A stretch of 64,000 nucleotides of DNA from CAVYUC01 sp963771595. GTDB lineage: Bacteria; Bacteroidota; Bacteroidia; Bacteroidales; Prolixibacteraceae. Shown one piece after another: positions 17,103 to 25,009 of the stretch. The notes beneath the pieces are model-generated. The model saw only the letters and a program-made list of their open reading frames with translations. It was not told the origin of the DNA and did not search any database. Where the stretch lies: positions 1 to 64,000 of the forward strand of contig CAVYUC010000036.1 in assembly GCA_963771595.1 (NCBI GenBank). The letters run 5' to 3'. Every line of letters starts with the position of its first letter. Position 1 is the first letter of the stretch. The position numbers and the translations under genes were made by a program.

Positions 17103-19181
17103 TTATTTATCCTTTTTCTCGTTTTCCTCCATTTGAGTTTTGAGAGCAGCCAGGTCGGAAATATCTCCAAGTGTGGTTTTCTCTACATTTTCGTTAACCG
17201 TGCGTACTGATTTTTTGGTAGTACGTGTTTGCGATTTACGTTTTGCAGTGTCTTCAGCACGTTTGGCATCTTCAAAAACTCTGGAATGGGAAACAATAAT
17301 CCGTTTGGCTGACTTGTTGAACTCAATAACTTTAAAATCAAGTTTCTCGTCCTGTTTTGCCTGCGAGCCATCTTCTTTAACCAGGTGGCGCGGAGTAGCA
17401 AAACCTTCAACACCATACGGAAGTGCAATAACTGCACCTTTGTCCATTAATTCAACCACAGTTCCTTCGTGAATGGAATCGGTAGTGAAAATGGTTTCAA
17501 ACACATCCCATGGATTTTCTTCCAGTTGTTTGTGGCCAAGGCTTAACCGGCGGTTTTCTTTGTCGATGTCAAGAACAACCACTTCAATTTCTTCGCCCAC
17601 TGATGTGAATTCCGACGGATGTTTGATTTTTTTGGTCCAGCTTAAATCGGAAATATGAATTAAACCGTCAACACCTTCGGTAATTTCAACAAACACACCG
17701 AAATTAGTGAAATTGCGAACTATAGCTTTGTGTTTTGTGCCGGGTCCGTAATTTTCTTCAATATTTTCCCATGGATCTTCTTTCAGCTGTTTCATGCCGA
17801 GCGACATTTTGCGTTCGTCACGGTCGAGTGTCAGTACCACTGCTTCCACTTCGTCGCCTACTTTCAGGAAATCCTGAGCGCTGCGCAGGTGCTGGCTCCA
17901 CGACATTTCAGAAACGTGAATCAAACCTTCAACACCGGCGGCAATTTCAACAAATGCACCGTAGTCGGCAAGTACCACTACTTTTCCTTTTACTTTGTCG
18001 CCAATTTTAAGTGTTTCATCCAGTTTATCCCACGGATGCGGAGTAAGTTGTTTTAATCCTAGTGCGATGCGTTTTTTGTCGTCATCGAAATCAAGAATAA
18101 CAACATTTAGTTTCTGGTCCAGTTCAACGATTTCGTTCGGGTGCGAAATGCGTCCCCACGAAAGATCGGTGATATGAATTAAACCGTCAACACCGCCAAG
18201 ATCCATGAACACACCGTAGGAAGTAATGTTTTTAACTGTTCCTTCGAGTACCTGTCCTTTTTCGAGTTTGGCGATAATGTCTTTTTTCTGTTGCTCGAGT
18301 TCTGCTTCGATAAGCGCTTTGTGCGATACAACAACATTCCGGTATTCAGGATTAATTTTAACCACTTTGAATTCCATTGTTTTATCCACAAATACATCGT
18401 AATCGCGAATGGGTTTTACATCAATCTGCGAACCCGGCAGGAATGCTTCGATGCCAAAAACATCTACAATCATACCACCTTTTGTACGGCATTTAATGTA
18501 ACCTTTAATAATTTCATCTTTTTCCAAAGCTTCGTTAACACGATCCCACGATCGCATTGCGCGTGCTTTTTTGTGCGACAGGATCATCTGTCCTTTTTTG
18601 TCTTCCAGGCTTTCGATGTAAACATCTACTTTGTCGCCAACTTTCAGTTCCGGATTGTAGCGGAATTCGTTCACGCTTACAATTCCGTCTGATTTATAAC
18701 CGATATCAACCACTACTTCGCGTTTGTTCAGCGAAATGATTGTTCCTTCCAGTACTTCTTTTTCGGTTACTGTATTCAGTGTGTCGTTGTAAAGTTGCTC
18801 AAGATTGGCTTTTTCTTTTTCAGAATAAGCTTCAAGTCCAACTTCGAGGCTGTCCCAGTCAAATTCTTCCGAGCCTTCTGTTTTTTCTTCAGGTTCAGCG
18901 GCTTCGGCAGTTGCTTCGGCAGTTGCTTCAGCCTGTTGTTCTTCTGTTTCAGCAGTTACTTCTTCTTTGTTTTCTTCTTTCCCGGCAGCATCTTCTTTTT
19001 GTTCTTCGAGTACATTTTCAGCTGCTTCATCTTTTGTTTCAGTTGCTTCGTCTTCTTTTGCAAGTGTTTCCTGCTCAGATTCCTGTGGCTTTTCAGAAAC
19101 CGTTTTTTCTTTCTGAACCGAAGTTCCAGCTACTTCATTCGCTTCTTCCTGTTCAAATTTTTCATTTTTCTTTTCTGTCAT
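17103..19181 (-). CDS. rpsA: 30S ribosomal protein S1
   Basis: A 692-residue RNA-binding ribosomal protein with six S1 domains (each recognisable by GxVxxxxxxGxFV or similar and a following GLIHxSxxSW; clear copies include GVFMDLGGVDGLIHITDLSW, GAFVEIAAGVEGLIHVSEMSW and GVFVEITEGVDGLIHISDLSW). About 130 N-terminal residues are very rich in Glu and Ala with TAEATAEAAEPEE-type repeats and precede the first S1 domain; such acidic extensions occur in Bacteroidota S1. S1 promotes initiation on mRNAs that lack a Shine-Dalgarno site, fitting the weak SD sites in this genome. A good promoter lies 54-84 bp upstream. Confidence 0.96.
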   Translation of the reverse strand: MTEKKNEKFEQEEANEVAGTSVQKEKTVSEKPQESEQETLAKEDEATETKDEAAENVLEEQKEDAAGKEENKEEVTAETEEQQAEATAEATAEAAEPEEKTEGSEEFDWDSLEVGLEAYSEKEKANLEQLYNDTLNTVTEKEVLEGTIISLNKREVVVDIGYKSDGIVSVNEFRYNPELKVGDKVDVYIESLEDKKGQMILSHKKARAMRSWDRVNEALEKDEIIKGYIKCRTKGGMIVDVFGIEAFLPGSQIDVKPIRDYDVFVDKTMEFKVVKINPEYRNVVVSHKALIEAELEQQKKDIIAKLEKGQVLEGTVKNITSYGVFMDLGGVDGLIHITDLSWGRISHPNEIVELDQKLNVVILDFDDDKKRIALGLKQLTPHPWDKLDETLKIGDKVKGKVVVLADYGAFVEIAAGVEGLIHVSEMSWSQHLRSAQDFLKVGDEVEAVVLTLDRDERKMSLGMKQLKEDPWENIEENYGPGTKHKAIVRNFTNFGVFVEITEGVDGLIHISDLSWTKKIKHPSEFTSVGEEIEVVVLDIDKENRRLSLGHKQLEENPWDVFETIFTTDSIHEGTVVELMDKGAVIALPYGVEGFATPRHLVKEDGSQAKQDEKLDFKVIEFNKSAKRIIVSHSRVFEDAKRAEDTAKRKSQTRTTKKSVRTVNENVEKTTLGDISDLAALKTQMEENEKKDK

Positions 19182-19540
19182 GTAATTTTTTAATAACTTA
19201 ATGAATTAGACATTATTATAATTTAAATCGCGCGCAAAAATATAACTTAAATAACTTATATCAAAGATTTTCAAATTTTTATTTTATATCTCCCAAAAGT
19301 TTTAATCCTGTTTAAAATGTAAAATTCCAAAACCTCATTCGATAAGATGTTGCGCGTTTATTGCAGGCGTTGTTAGTTTTATTAATTTTGAAATCCAAAT
19401 TTTGTTTCACGTTTTATGCTTCGTAATATAATATGGTATAAAACAGGTTTACAACATCCTTTAATGAAATTCAGCAATTAATAAAAGCTTAAATCAATAT
19501 TGTATAAAATAGTCAATCCAAACCTTAAATCAAAATAACT
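19182..19540. other. AT-rich divergent promoter region between rpsA and rfbA
   Basis: This 359-bp stretch holds no gene. The rpsA promoter lies at 19235-19265. A candidate rfbA promoter on the plus strand is ATTG at 19360-19363, 19 bp, then TAATTTTG at 19383-19390, which would give a leader of about 145 bases. No riboswitch, tRNA or terminator is recognisable. Confidence 0.5.
19235..19265 (-). promoter_or_regulatory. rpsA promoter (Bacteroidota -33/-7 type)
   Basis: On the minus strand TTTG (19262-19265) is followed after 19 bp by TATTTTTG (19235-19242), matching the -33 TTTG and -7 TAnnTTTG consensus with standard spacing. It predicts an rpsA leader of roughly 45 bases. Confidence 0.6.
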
Positions 19541-20422
19541 ATGAAAGGAATTATTCTTGCCGGTGGTGCCGGAACCCGTTTGTATCCGATTACCCGTTCC
19601 ATTTCCAAACAAATTATTCCGGTGTACGACAAACCAATGATTTATTATCCGCTGTCGGTTTTAATGCTGGCCGGGATAAGGGAAATTCTGATTATTTCAA
19701 CTCCAACCGACCTTCATTTATACGAAGAACTTTTTGGGAATGGCGAACAACTCGGATTAAAGCTGTCGTATAAAGTGCAACCGTCGCCCGATGGTTTGGC
19801 GCAGGCTTTTATTCTGGGCGAAGAATTTATTGGCGACGACAGTGTGTGCCTGATTTTGGGCGATAACATTTTTTACGGCTATAATTTCAGGGAAATTCTG
19901 GAAGATGCTGAAAATCTTACCGATGGTGCGGTGGTTTTTGGTTATTATGTAAACGATCCGGAACGTTATGGCGTAGTGCAGTTTGATGGCGATAAAAAAG
20001 TGATAAGTATTGAAGAAAAACCGCAACAACCAAAATCGAATTACGCGGTAACCGGCTTGTATTTTTACTCCAACGATGTGGTGGAAAAAGCCAAAAACCT
20101 AAAACCATCGGCGCGTGGCGAACTTGAAATTACTGATTTAAACAGGCTTTATTTGCAGGAAAACCGTTTAAACGTGAAATTGCTTGGCCGTGGTTTTGCC
20201 TGGCTCGATACCGGTACGCACGACAGTCTTTTACAGGCATCAAATTTTATTGCCACGATTGAACAAAGGCAGGGATTAAAAGTTTCGTGTATTGAGGAGA
20301 TTGCGTTCAAAAAAGGGTTTATCAATCGTGAGCAGTTAATTAAACTGGCCGAACCTTTAAGTAAAAATCAGTACGGGCAATATTTGTTGCGGCTGGCAGA
20401 CAAACAAATACAATCTTTTTAG
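19541..20422 (+). CDS. rfbA: glucose-1-phosphate thymidylyltransferase
   Basis: A 293-residue nucleotidyltransferase that joins dTTP and glucose-1-phosphate to dTDP-glucose, the first step of dTDP-L-rhamnose synthesis. The N-terminus MKGIILAGGAGTRLYPIT is the nucleotide-binding signature; IPVYDKPMIYYPLSVLMLAGI and GDNIFYG are also typical. Length is normal. It is the first gene of rfbA-rfbC-rfbD (6-bp and 3-bp gaps). The second pathway enzyme, rfbB, is absent from this cluster. Confidence 0.97.
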   Translation: MKGIILAGGAGTRLYPITRSISKQIIPVYDKPMIYYPLSVLMLAGIREILIISTPTDLHLYEELFGNGEQLGLKLSYKVQPSPDGLAQAFILGEEFIGDDSVCLILGDNIFYGYNFREILEDAENLTDGAVVFGYYVNDPERYGVVQFDGDKKVISIEEKPQQPKSNYAVTGLYFYSNDVVEKAKNLKPSARGELEITDLNRLYLQENRLNVKLLGRGFAWLDTGTHDSLLQASNFIATIEQRQGLKVSCIEEIAFKKGFINREQLIKLAEPLSKNQYGQYLLRLADKQIQSF

Positions 20423-20428
20423 CAGAAC

Positions 20429-20983
20429 ATGAAAATCACAAAGACACCGATTCCCGGATTAATAATTATCGAACCAAATGTATTTGAAGACGATCGGGGT
20501 TATTTTTTCGAATCATTTCATTATGAACGTTATATGGAAGCCGGAATAAAAGTTCAGTTTATTCAGGATAACGAATCGAAATCGGAAAGAGGAGTAATCA
20601 GGGGTTTGCATTATCAGCTGAATCCTTTTGCACAGGCAAAACTGGTGCGGGTTGTTCAGGGAACGGTTTATGACGTTGCGGTGGATTTGCGCAAACATTC
20701 GCCAACTTTTGGCAGGTGGTTCGGCCTCGAGCTCGACGAAAAGAACAAAAAGCAACTTTATATTCCGCGCGGTTTTGCCCATGGTTTTTCAGTGCTGAGC
20801 GAAACGGCAGTGTTTACTTATAAATGCGATAATCTCTATAATAAGGAAATGGAACGAAGCATTAATTTCGATGATCCTTTTCTGGGAATTGACTGGAAAA
20901 TTAAAAAACCGGTGCAAAAGGTTTCCGGTAAAGATTTAAACGCTCCGGCTTTTAATAAGGCAGAAATGAATTTTATTTTTTAG
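20429..20983 (+). CDS. rfbC: dTDP-4-dehydrorhamnose 3,5-epimerase
   Basis: A 184-residue cupin-fold epimerase acting on dTDP-4-keto-6-deoxyglucose. Family motifs include the N-terminal PGLIIIEPNVFEDDRGYFFESF, RGLHYQ with the catalytic histidine, and FAHGFSVLSETAVFTYKC. Length matches RfbC (about 185). Its start is 6 bp after rfbA and its stop 3 bp before rfbD, so the three are translated from one message. Confidence 0.97.
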   Translation: MKITKTPIPGLIIIEPNVFEDDRGYFFESFHYERYMEAGIKVQFIQDNESKSERGVIRGLHYQLNPFAQAKLVRVVQGTVYDVAVDLRKHSPTFGRWFGLELDEKNKKQLYIPRGFAHGFSVLSETAVFTYKCDNLYNKEMERSINFDDPFLGIDWKIKKPVQKVSGKDLNAPAFNKAEMNFIF

Positions 20984-20986
20984 GTT

Positions 20987-21856
20987 ATGAAGATTTTGGT
21001 TACCGGATCATACGGACAGCTGGGGAGCGAATTAAAAGAATTGGCCGGCAATTACAAAAGCTGGCAGTTTCTTTTTACGGACGCTGATTCGCTGGATATT
21101 ACAGATGAAAAAGCAATTACAGGTTTTTTTGAAAAATATTTGCCCGATTTTGTCATCAACTGTGCGGCGTATACAGCAGTAGATAAAGCGGAAACGGACA
21201 TGGAAGCGGCCCGGAAAATAAATGCGGTGGCACCCGGTATTATGGCCAAAGCAGCGAAAAAAGCGGGCGCCGGTTTAGTGCATGTTTCCACCGATTATGT
21301 TTTTGATGGCCGCAATTTTCAACCTTATAAGGAAAATGACGCCACAAATCCACAAACTGTTTACGGGAAAACCAAACTTGAAGGAGAGCAAATTTGCCTG
21401 AAAGAAAATCCAAAATCGTTGATTATCCGCACTTCGTGGCTCTATTCATCATTCGGAAATAACTTTGTAAAAACCATGCTGCGGCTGGGGCAGGAGCAGG
21501 AATCGATCCCAGTGGTTTTCGATCAGGTGGGAACGCCAACTTATGCAGCCGATCTCGCAAAAGCTATTCTTTTTATTGCCGAAAAGCAAAGTGCAAGTCC
21601 TGAAAGTTTTGTGCCGGGAATTTATCATTATTCAAACGAAGGAGTTTCCAGCTGGTACGATTTTGCACTTACGATTTTTGAACTGGCCCAAATAACCTGT
21701 AGCGTAAATCCATTGTTAACGAAAGATTTTCCGCGTCCGGCAAAACGACCGCATTTTAGTGTTCTGGATAAATCAAAAATTAAAAACACTTTCAACCTGG
21801 AAATTCCATACTGGAAAGAAAGTCTGAAAGTATGTTTAACAAAACTCAATGTATGA
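20987..21856 (+). CDS. rfbD: dTDP-4-dehydrorhamnose reductase
   Basis: A 289-residue short-chain (extended SDR) reductase making dTDP-L-rhamnose, for cell-surface polysaccharide. It has the Rossmann start MKILVTGSYGQLGSEL, the VINCAAYTAVDKAE motif, STDYVFDG, and the catalytic YGKTKLEGE (Tyr/Lys pair). It is the last gene of the rfbACD unit; a small antitoxin gene follows 54 bp later and is likely a separate unit. Confidence 0.97.
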   Translation: MKILVTGSYGQLGSELKELAGNYKSWQFLFTDADSLDITDEKAITGFFEKYLPDFVINCAAYTAVDKAETDMEAARKINAVAPGIMAKAAKKAGAGLVHVSTDYVFDGRNFQPYKENDATNPQTVYGKTKLEGEQICLKENPKSLIIRTSWLYSSFGNNFVKTMLRLGQEQESIPVVFDQVGTPTYAADLAKAILFIAEKQSASPESFVPGIYHYSNEGVSSWYDFALTIFELAQITCSVNPLLTKDFPRPAKRPHFSVLDKSKIKNTFNLEIPYWKESLKVCLTKLNV

Positions 21857-21910
21857 ATTTAAAAATGAAATCATTTAAAGTTGTAAATTTGAGAGACTAA
21901 AAATGATTTA

Positions 21911-22096
21911 ATGATGATCACAAAAGCAGTATTAAAAGAACATATTGAAAAGTTACCTGAAGAATTCTCTATTGATGAATTAATTAGCAGGTTAATATTA
22001 ATCGAAAAAATCAATCGCGGAAATATTCAATCTGAAAATGGAGAAGTAGTATCAGAAGAGGAACTGAATAAAGAAATCCAAAAATGGTTTCGATAA
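21911..22096 (+). CDS. small antitoxin-like protein of a decayed ParE pair
   Basis: A 61-residue protein (MMITKAVLKEHIEKLPEEFSIDELISRL...). The helix-rich N-terminal part followed by acidic, disordered sequence is the usual layout of short antitoxins paired with RelE/ParE toxins in Bacteroidota. The start could equally be the second Met. It overlaps the start of the toxin remnant by 13 bp, the usual coupled arrangement. Its partner is frameshifted, so it would now have no local target. Confidence 0.7.
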   Translation: MMITKAVLKEHIEKLPEEFSIDELISRLILIEKINRGNIQSENGEVVSEEELNKEIQKWFR

Positions 22097-22380
22097 AATG
22101 GACAATTCAGGCAAAAAATGATTTGAAAAATATTGCTGATTATATTTCCAATGATTCAATTCAATATGCGAAATTTACAAATTGTGAAGATTACATTTCG
22201 GACAAGGATTTTAAAAAAGTACCCAAAGACAGGCAGAATGGTTCAGGAAGTTGATAATCCAACATTCGTGAATTGATTGAAGGAAATTACAGAATTATCT
22301 ATAAGATTATTTCAAAAAAACAATTAGATATTTTGACAATCCATCACACCGCAAGAGATATAACAGGTATGAAATTATAG
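22084..22380 (+). pseudogene. RelE/ParE-family toxin remnant, two frameshifts
   Basis: The start MVSIKWTIQAKNDLKNIADYIS and the end RELIEGNYRIIYKIISKKQLDILTIHHTARD are clear RelE/ParE sequence, both in the same frame. The middle (QIVKITFRTRILKKYPKTGRMVQEVDNP) is in the next frame. A one-base insertion near 22177 and a one-base deletion near 22261 explain this; the starting frame hits TGA at 22252-22254. Neither site is a long homopolymer, which favours real decay over sequencing error. The toxin should be inactive. Confidence 0.85.
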
Positions 22381-22418
22381 AAACAAAGTTTTTCAAGAAT
22401 AAAAAAATTAAATAATAA

Positions 22419-24164
22419 ATGGAAAATAAAGAAATACTGCAAGAGGTCAGAGTAAAAGCCCAAAGCTGGCTCTCTGAAACTTACGATGAAGAAACACGAC
22501 ACAAAGTTCAGCAGTTGCTGGACAGTGATGATTCATCGGAACTGATTGATTCTTTTTACAAAAACCTGGAGTTTGGCACAGGCGGTTTGCGCGGAATTAT
22601 GGGCGTTGGTACAAACCGTATGAATAAATATACGGTTGGTGCAGCAACCCAGGGTTTATCAAATTATCTGAAGAAAAATTTTGCCGATCTTCCGGAAATA
22701 AAAGTTGCCATTGGTCACGACTGCCGCAACAACAGCCGGCTGTTTGCCGAAAGCAGCGCTAAAATATTTGCCGCCAACGGCATCAAAGCTTACCTTTTCG
22801 ACGATCTTCGTCCAACTCCTGAACTGTCATTTGCCGTTCGCGAACTTGGTTGTCAGAGCGGGATTATTCTCACCGCTTCACATAATCCAAAGGAATACAA
22901 CGGGTACAAAGCTTATTGGGACGATGGTTCGCAGATTGTAGCGCCACACGATATCAACATTGTAAACGAAGTAGCCAAAATTAAACCGGAGGATATAAAA
23001 TTTGATGGTCCCGACCGGCTGATTGAAATTATGGGCGATGAAATGGACCGGAAATTTTTAGAACAGGTTAAAACTGTTTCCATTTCGCCAGAAGTTGTTG
23101 AAAAGCACAAGGATATAAAGATCGTGTATACGCCAATCCATGGCACTGGTGTAAAATTGGTTCCGGCAGCTTTGCATAAATTTGGTTTTACCAATATAAT
23201 TAATGTGCCCGAACAGGATGTAGTAAGCGGCGAGTTTCCGACTGTCATTTCACCCAATCCAGAAGAAGAGGCAGCAATGGAAATGGCCATTGTAAAAGCC
23301 ACTGAAACCGATGCCGACGTAGTTTTGGCAACCGATCCTGATGCTGACCGGATTGGAGTGGCCGTAAAAAACGATAAAGGAAAATACATTATCGTCAACG
23401 GCAATCAAACTGCACTGCTGTTCATCTACTATATTATTACAAAAATGAAGGAAGCCGGTGCTATGAAAGGCAATGAATTCATTGTAAAAACAATTGTGAC
23501 CACCGAAATGATTGCCGAAATAGCCCAAAAAAATAACATCGAATATTTTGATGTTTATACCGGTTTTAAATACATTGCCGAAGTTATTCGCGACCTGGAA
23601 GGAACAAAAAAATACATTGGCGGGGGCGAGGAAAGTTTTGGTTTTATGCCGGCCGATTTTGTTCGCGATAAGGATGCCGTTTCTTCCTGTGCGTTGATGG
23701 CAGAAATAACTGCCTGGGCAATTGACCAGGGAAAAACGCTGTACCAGTTGTTGCAGGATATTTACCTTGAACACGGCTATTCAAAAGAAAAAATGAAATA
23801 TGTAGTCCGGAAAGGAAGAACAGGTGCTGAGGAAATACAGCAGATTATGACCAATTTCAGGAATAATCCGCCAAAAGAATTGGGCGGTTCTCCAATGGAG
23901 TGGATGAAAGATTATTCAACATTAACTGCTAAAAATTTAATTACAAACAAGCAGCATAAAATAGACCAAAAAGAAACATCCAACGTTTTGCAGTTTTTTA
24001 CAAAAGACGGAACAAAAATTTCGGTGCGTCCTTCGGGAACCGAACCTAAAATTAAATTTTATTTCGAAGTAAAAGGCGAACTTCAATCGCGCAATCAGTT
24101 TGATGAGGCAGAGGAAAAAGCCGAATCCAGAATTGATGCATTAATGGAAGAATTGGGACTTTAA
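22419..24164 (+). CDS. phosphoglucomutase/phosphomannomutase family phospho-sugar mutase
   Basis: A 581-residue alpha-D-phosphohexomutase of the long (PGM2/PgcA-like) type. The phosphoserine loop is TASHNPKEYNGYK with S154; the metal loop is DPDADRIGV; the sugar-specificity loop is GGGEESFGF; the phosphate-binding loop is RPSGTEPKIKFYF. It interconverts hexose 1- and 6-phosphates, and could supply glucose-1-phosphate to RfbA just upstream. Probably expressed alone, 38 bp after the toxin remnant. Confidence 0.94.
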   Translation: MENKEILQEVRVKAQSWLSETYDEETRHKVQQLLDSDDSSELIDSFYKNLEFGTGGLRGIMGVGTNRMNKYTVGAATQGLSNYLKKNFADLPEIKVAIGHDCRNNSRLFAESSAKIFAANGIKAYLFDDLRPTPELSFAVRELGCQSGIILTASHNPKEYNGYKAYWDDGSQIVAPHDINIVNEVAKIKPEDIKFDGPDRLIEIMGDEMDRKFLEQVKTVSISPEVVEKHKDIKIVYTPIHGTGVKLVPAALHKFGFTNIINVPEQDVVSGEFPTVISPNPEEEAAMEMAIVKATETDADVVLATDPDADRIGVAVKNDKGKYIIVNGNQTALLFIYYIITKMKEAGAMKGNEFIVKTIVTTEMIAEIAQKNNIEYFDVYTGFKYIAEVIRDLEGTKKYIGGGEESFGFMPADFVRDKDAVSSCALMAEITAWAIDQGKTLYQLLQDIYLEHGYSKEKMKYVVRKGRTGAEEIQQIMTNFRNNPPKELGGSPMEWMKDYSTLTAKNLITNKQHKIDQKETSNVLQFFTKDGTKISVRPSGTEPKIKFYFEVKGELQSRNQFDEAEEKAESRIDALMEELGL

Positions 24165-24189
24165 TTTTAAATAACTAAATAATTAAATC

Positions 24190-24942
24190 ATGAAAATTCA
24201 AATTTTAACTTTTTTGCTGTTTTTTGCAGCTGTTTCAGTGTTTGCTCAGGAAGAGCCAATGGAAATGAAACCCGAAATGACAGAAATCTGGGACCCGGAA
24301 GTTCCGGTAGTTAATCCCGGGGAAACTCCTTCGGATGCACCTTCGGATGCCATCGTGCTTTTTGACGGGCAGGATTTGTCGAAAGAATGGACCGGCGAAA
24401 ACGGTGGCGAACCACAATGGACAGTTGCCGATGGTGTGGTAACTGTAAAAAAAGGCGCCGGTGTAATTAAAACCAAGCGTGTTTTCAACGACTATCAGCT
24501 GCACATTGAATGGCGGACACCGTCGGAAGTGGTTGGAAAAAGCCAGGGACGCGGAAACAGCGGAATTTTTATGCAGGAACGATATGAACTTCAGGTACTC
24601 GACAGTTACGACAACCGCACCTACAGAAACGGCCAGGCAGGCAGCATTTACAAACAACATGCGCCACTGGTCAATGCATCAAAAAAACCCGGCGAATGGC
24701 AAACTTACGATGTGGTTTATACTGCACCGCGTTTTAAAGATGACGGTACGTATTTTTCACCACCAAGAATTACAGTTTTGCAAAATGGCGTGGTGGTGCA
24801 AAATAATGTAAGTTTACGAGGGCCTACTGAATATATCGGAATTCCGGAATATTCAATCAAAAAACACGGGCCCGGAAGTATTGTGCTTCAGGATCATGGA
24901 AATCCGGTAAGCTACCGGAATATCTGGATTCGTGAATTGTAA
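24190..24942 (+). CDS. DUF1080 (3-keto-disaccharide hydrolase) family exported protein
   Basis: A 250-residue exported protein with a clear signal peptide (MKIQILTFLLFFAAVSVFAQ). The DUF1080 concanavalin-like fold is shown by DAIVLFDGQDLSKEWTGENGG, GNSGIFMQERYELQVLDSY and PGSIVLQDHGNPVSYRNIWIREL. Members cleave 3-keto-glycosides made by Gfo/Idh/MocA-type oxidoreductases, or act as lyases/hydrolases on related substrates. It follows the mutase gene by 25 bp and is followed by a terminator. Confidence 0.92.
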   Translation: MKIQILTFLLFFAAVSVFAQEEPMEMKPEMTEIWDPEVPVVNPGETPSDAPSDAIVLFDGQDLSKEWTGENGGEPQWTVADGVVTVKKGAGVIKTKRVFNDYQLHIEWRTPSEVVGKSQGRGNSGIFMQERYELQVLDSYDNRTYRNGQAGSIYKQHAPLVNASKKPGEWQTYDVVYTAPRFKDDGTYFSPPRITVLQNGVVVQNNVSLRGPTEYIGIPEYSIKKHGPGSIVLQDHGNPVSYRNIWIREL

Positions 24943-24966
24943 GTAACAGATATTTTCTATAGTTTT

Positions 24967-24996
24967 AAGCCCGTTGATTCTTCTTCGGGCTTTTTT
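24967..24996 (+). terminator. intrinsic terminator after the DUF1080 gene
   Basis: A 7-bp stem (AAGCCCG at 24967-24973, CGGGCTT at 24986-24992) with a 12-base loop runs into six Ts (24991-24996). It also shows that the CotH gene must start downstream, not at the earlier in-frame ATG at 24974. Confidence 0.85.
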
Positions 24997-25009
24997 AATT
25001 GAAATGATT

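Noticed and set aside
18740..19201. 153-residue plus-strand frame with Leu/Gln-rich protein
   Set aside because: It is the complement of the Glu/Ala-rich start of rpsA; GAA/GCA repeats read in reverse give Leu, Phe and Gln runs. It has no start signal or family match.
22913..23774. Two long minus-strand frames (163 and 174 residues) inside the phosphohexomutase gene
   Set aside because: They are antisense to conserved mutase motifs and lack any recognisable domain.
24974..25009. Upstream start of the CotH gene at 24974
   Set aside because: It lies inside the stem-loop and T run of the terminator of the preceding gene; the signal peptide begins properly at 25010.
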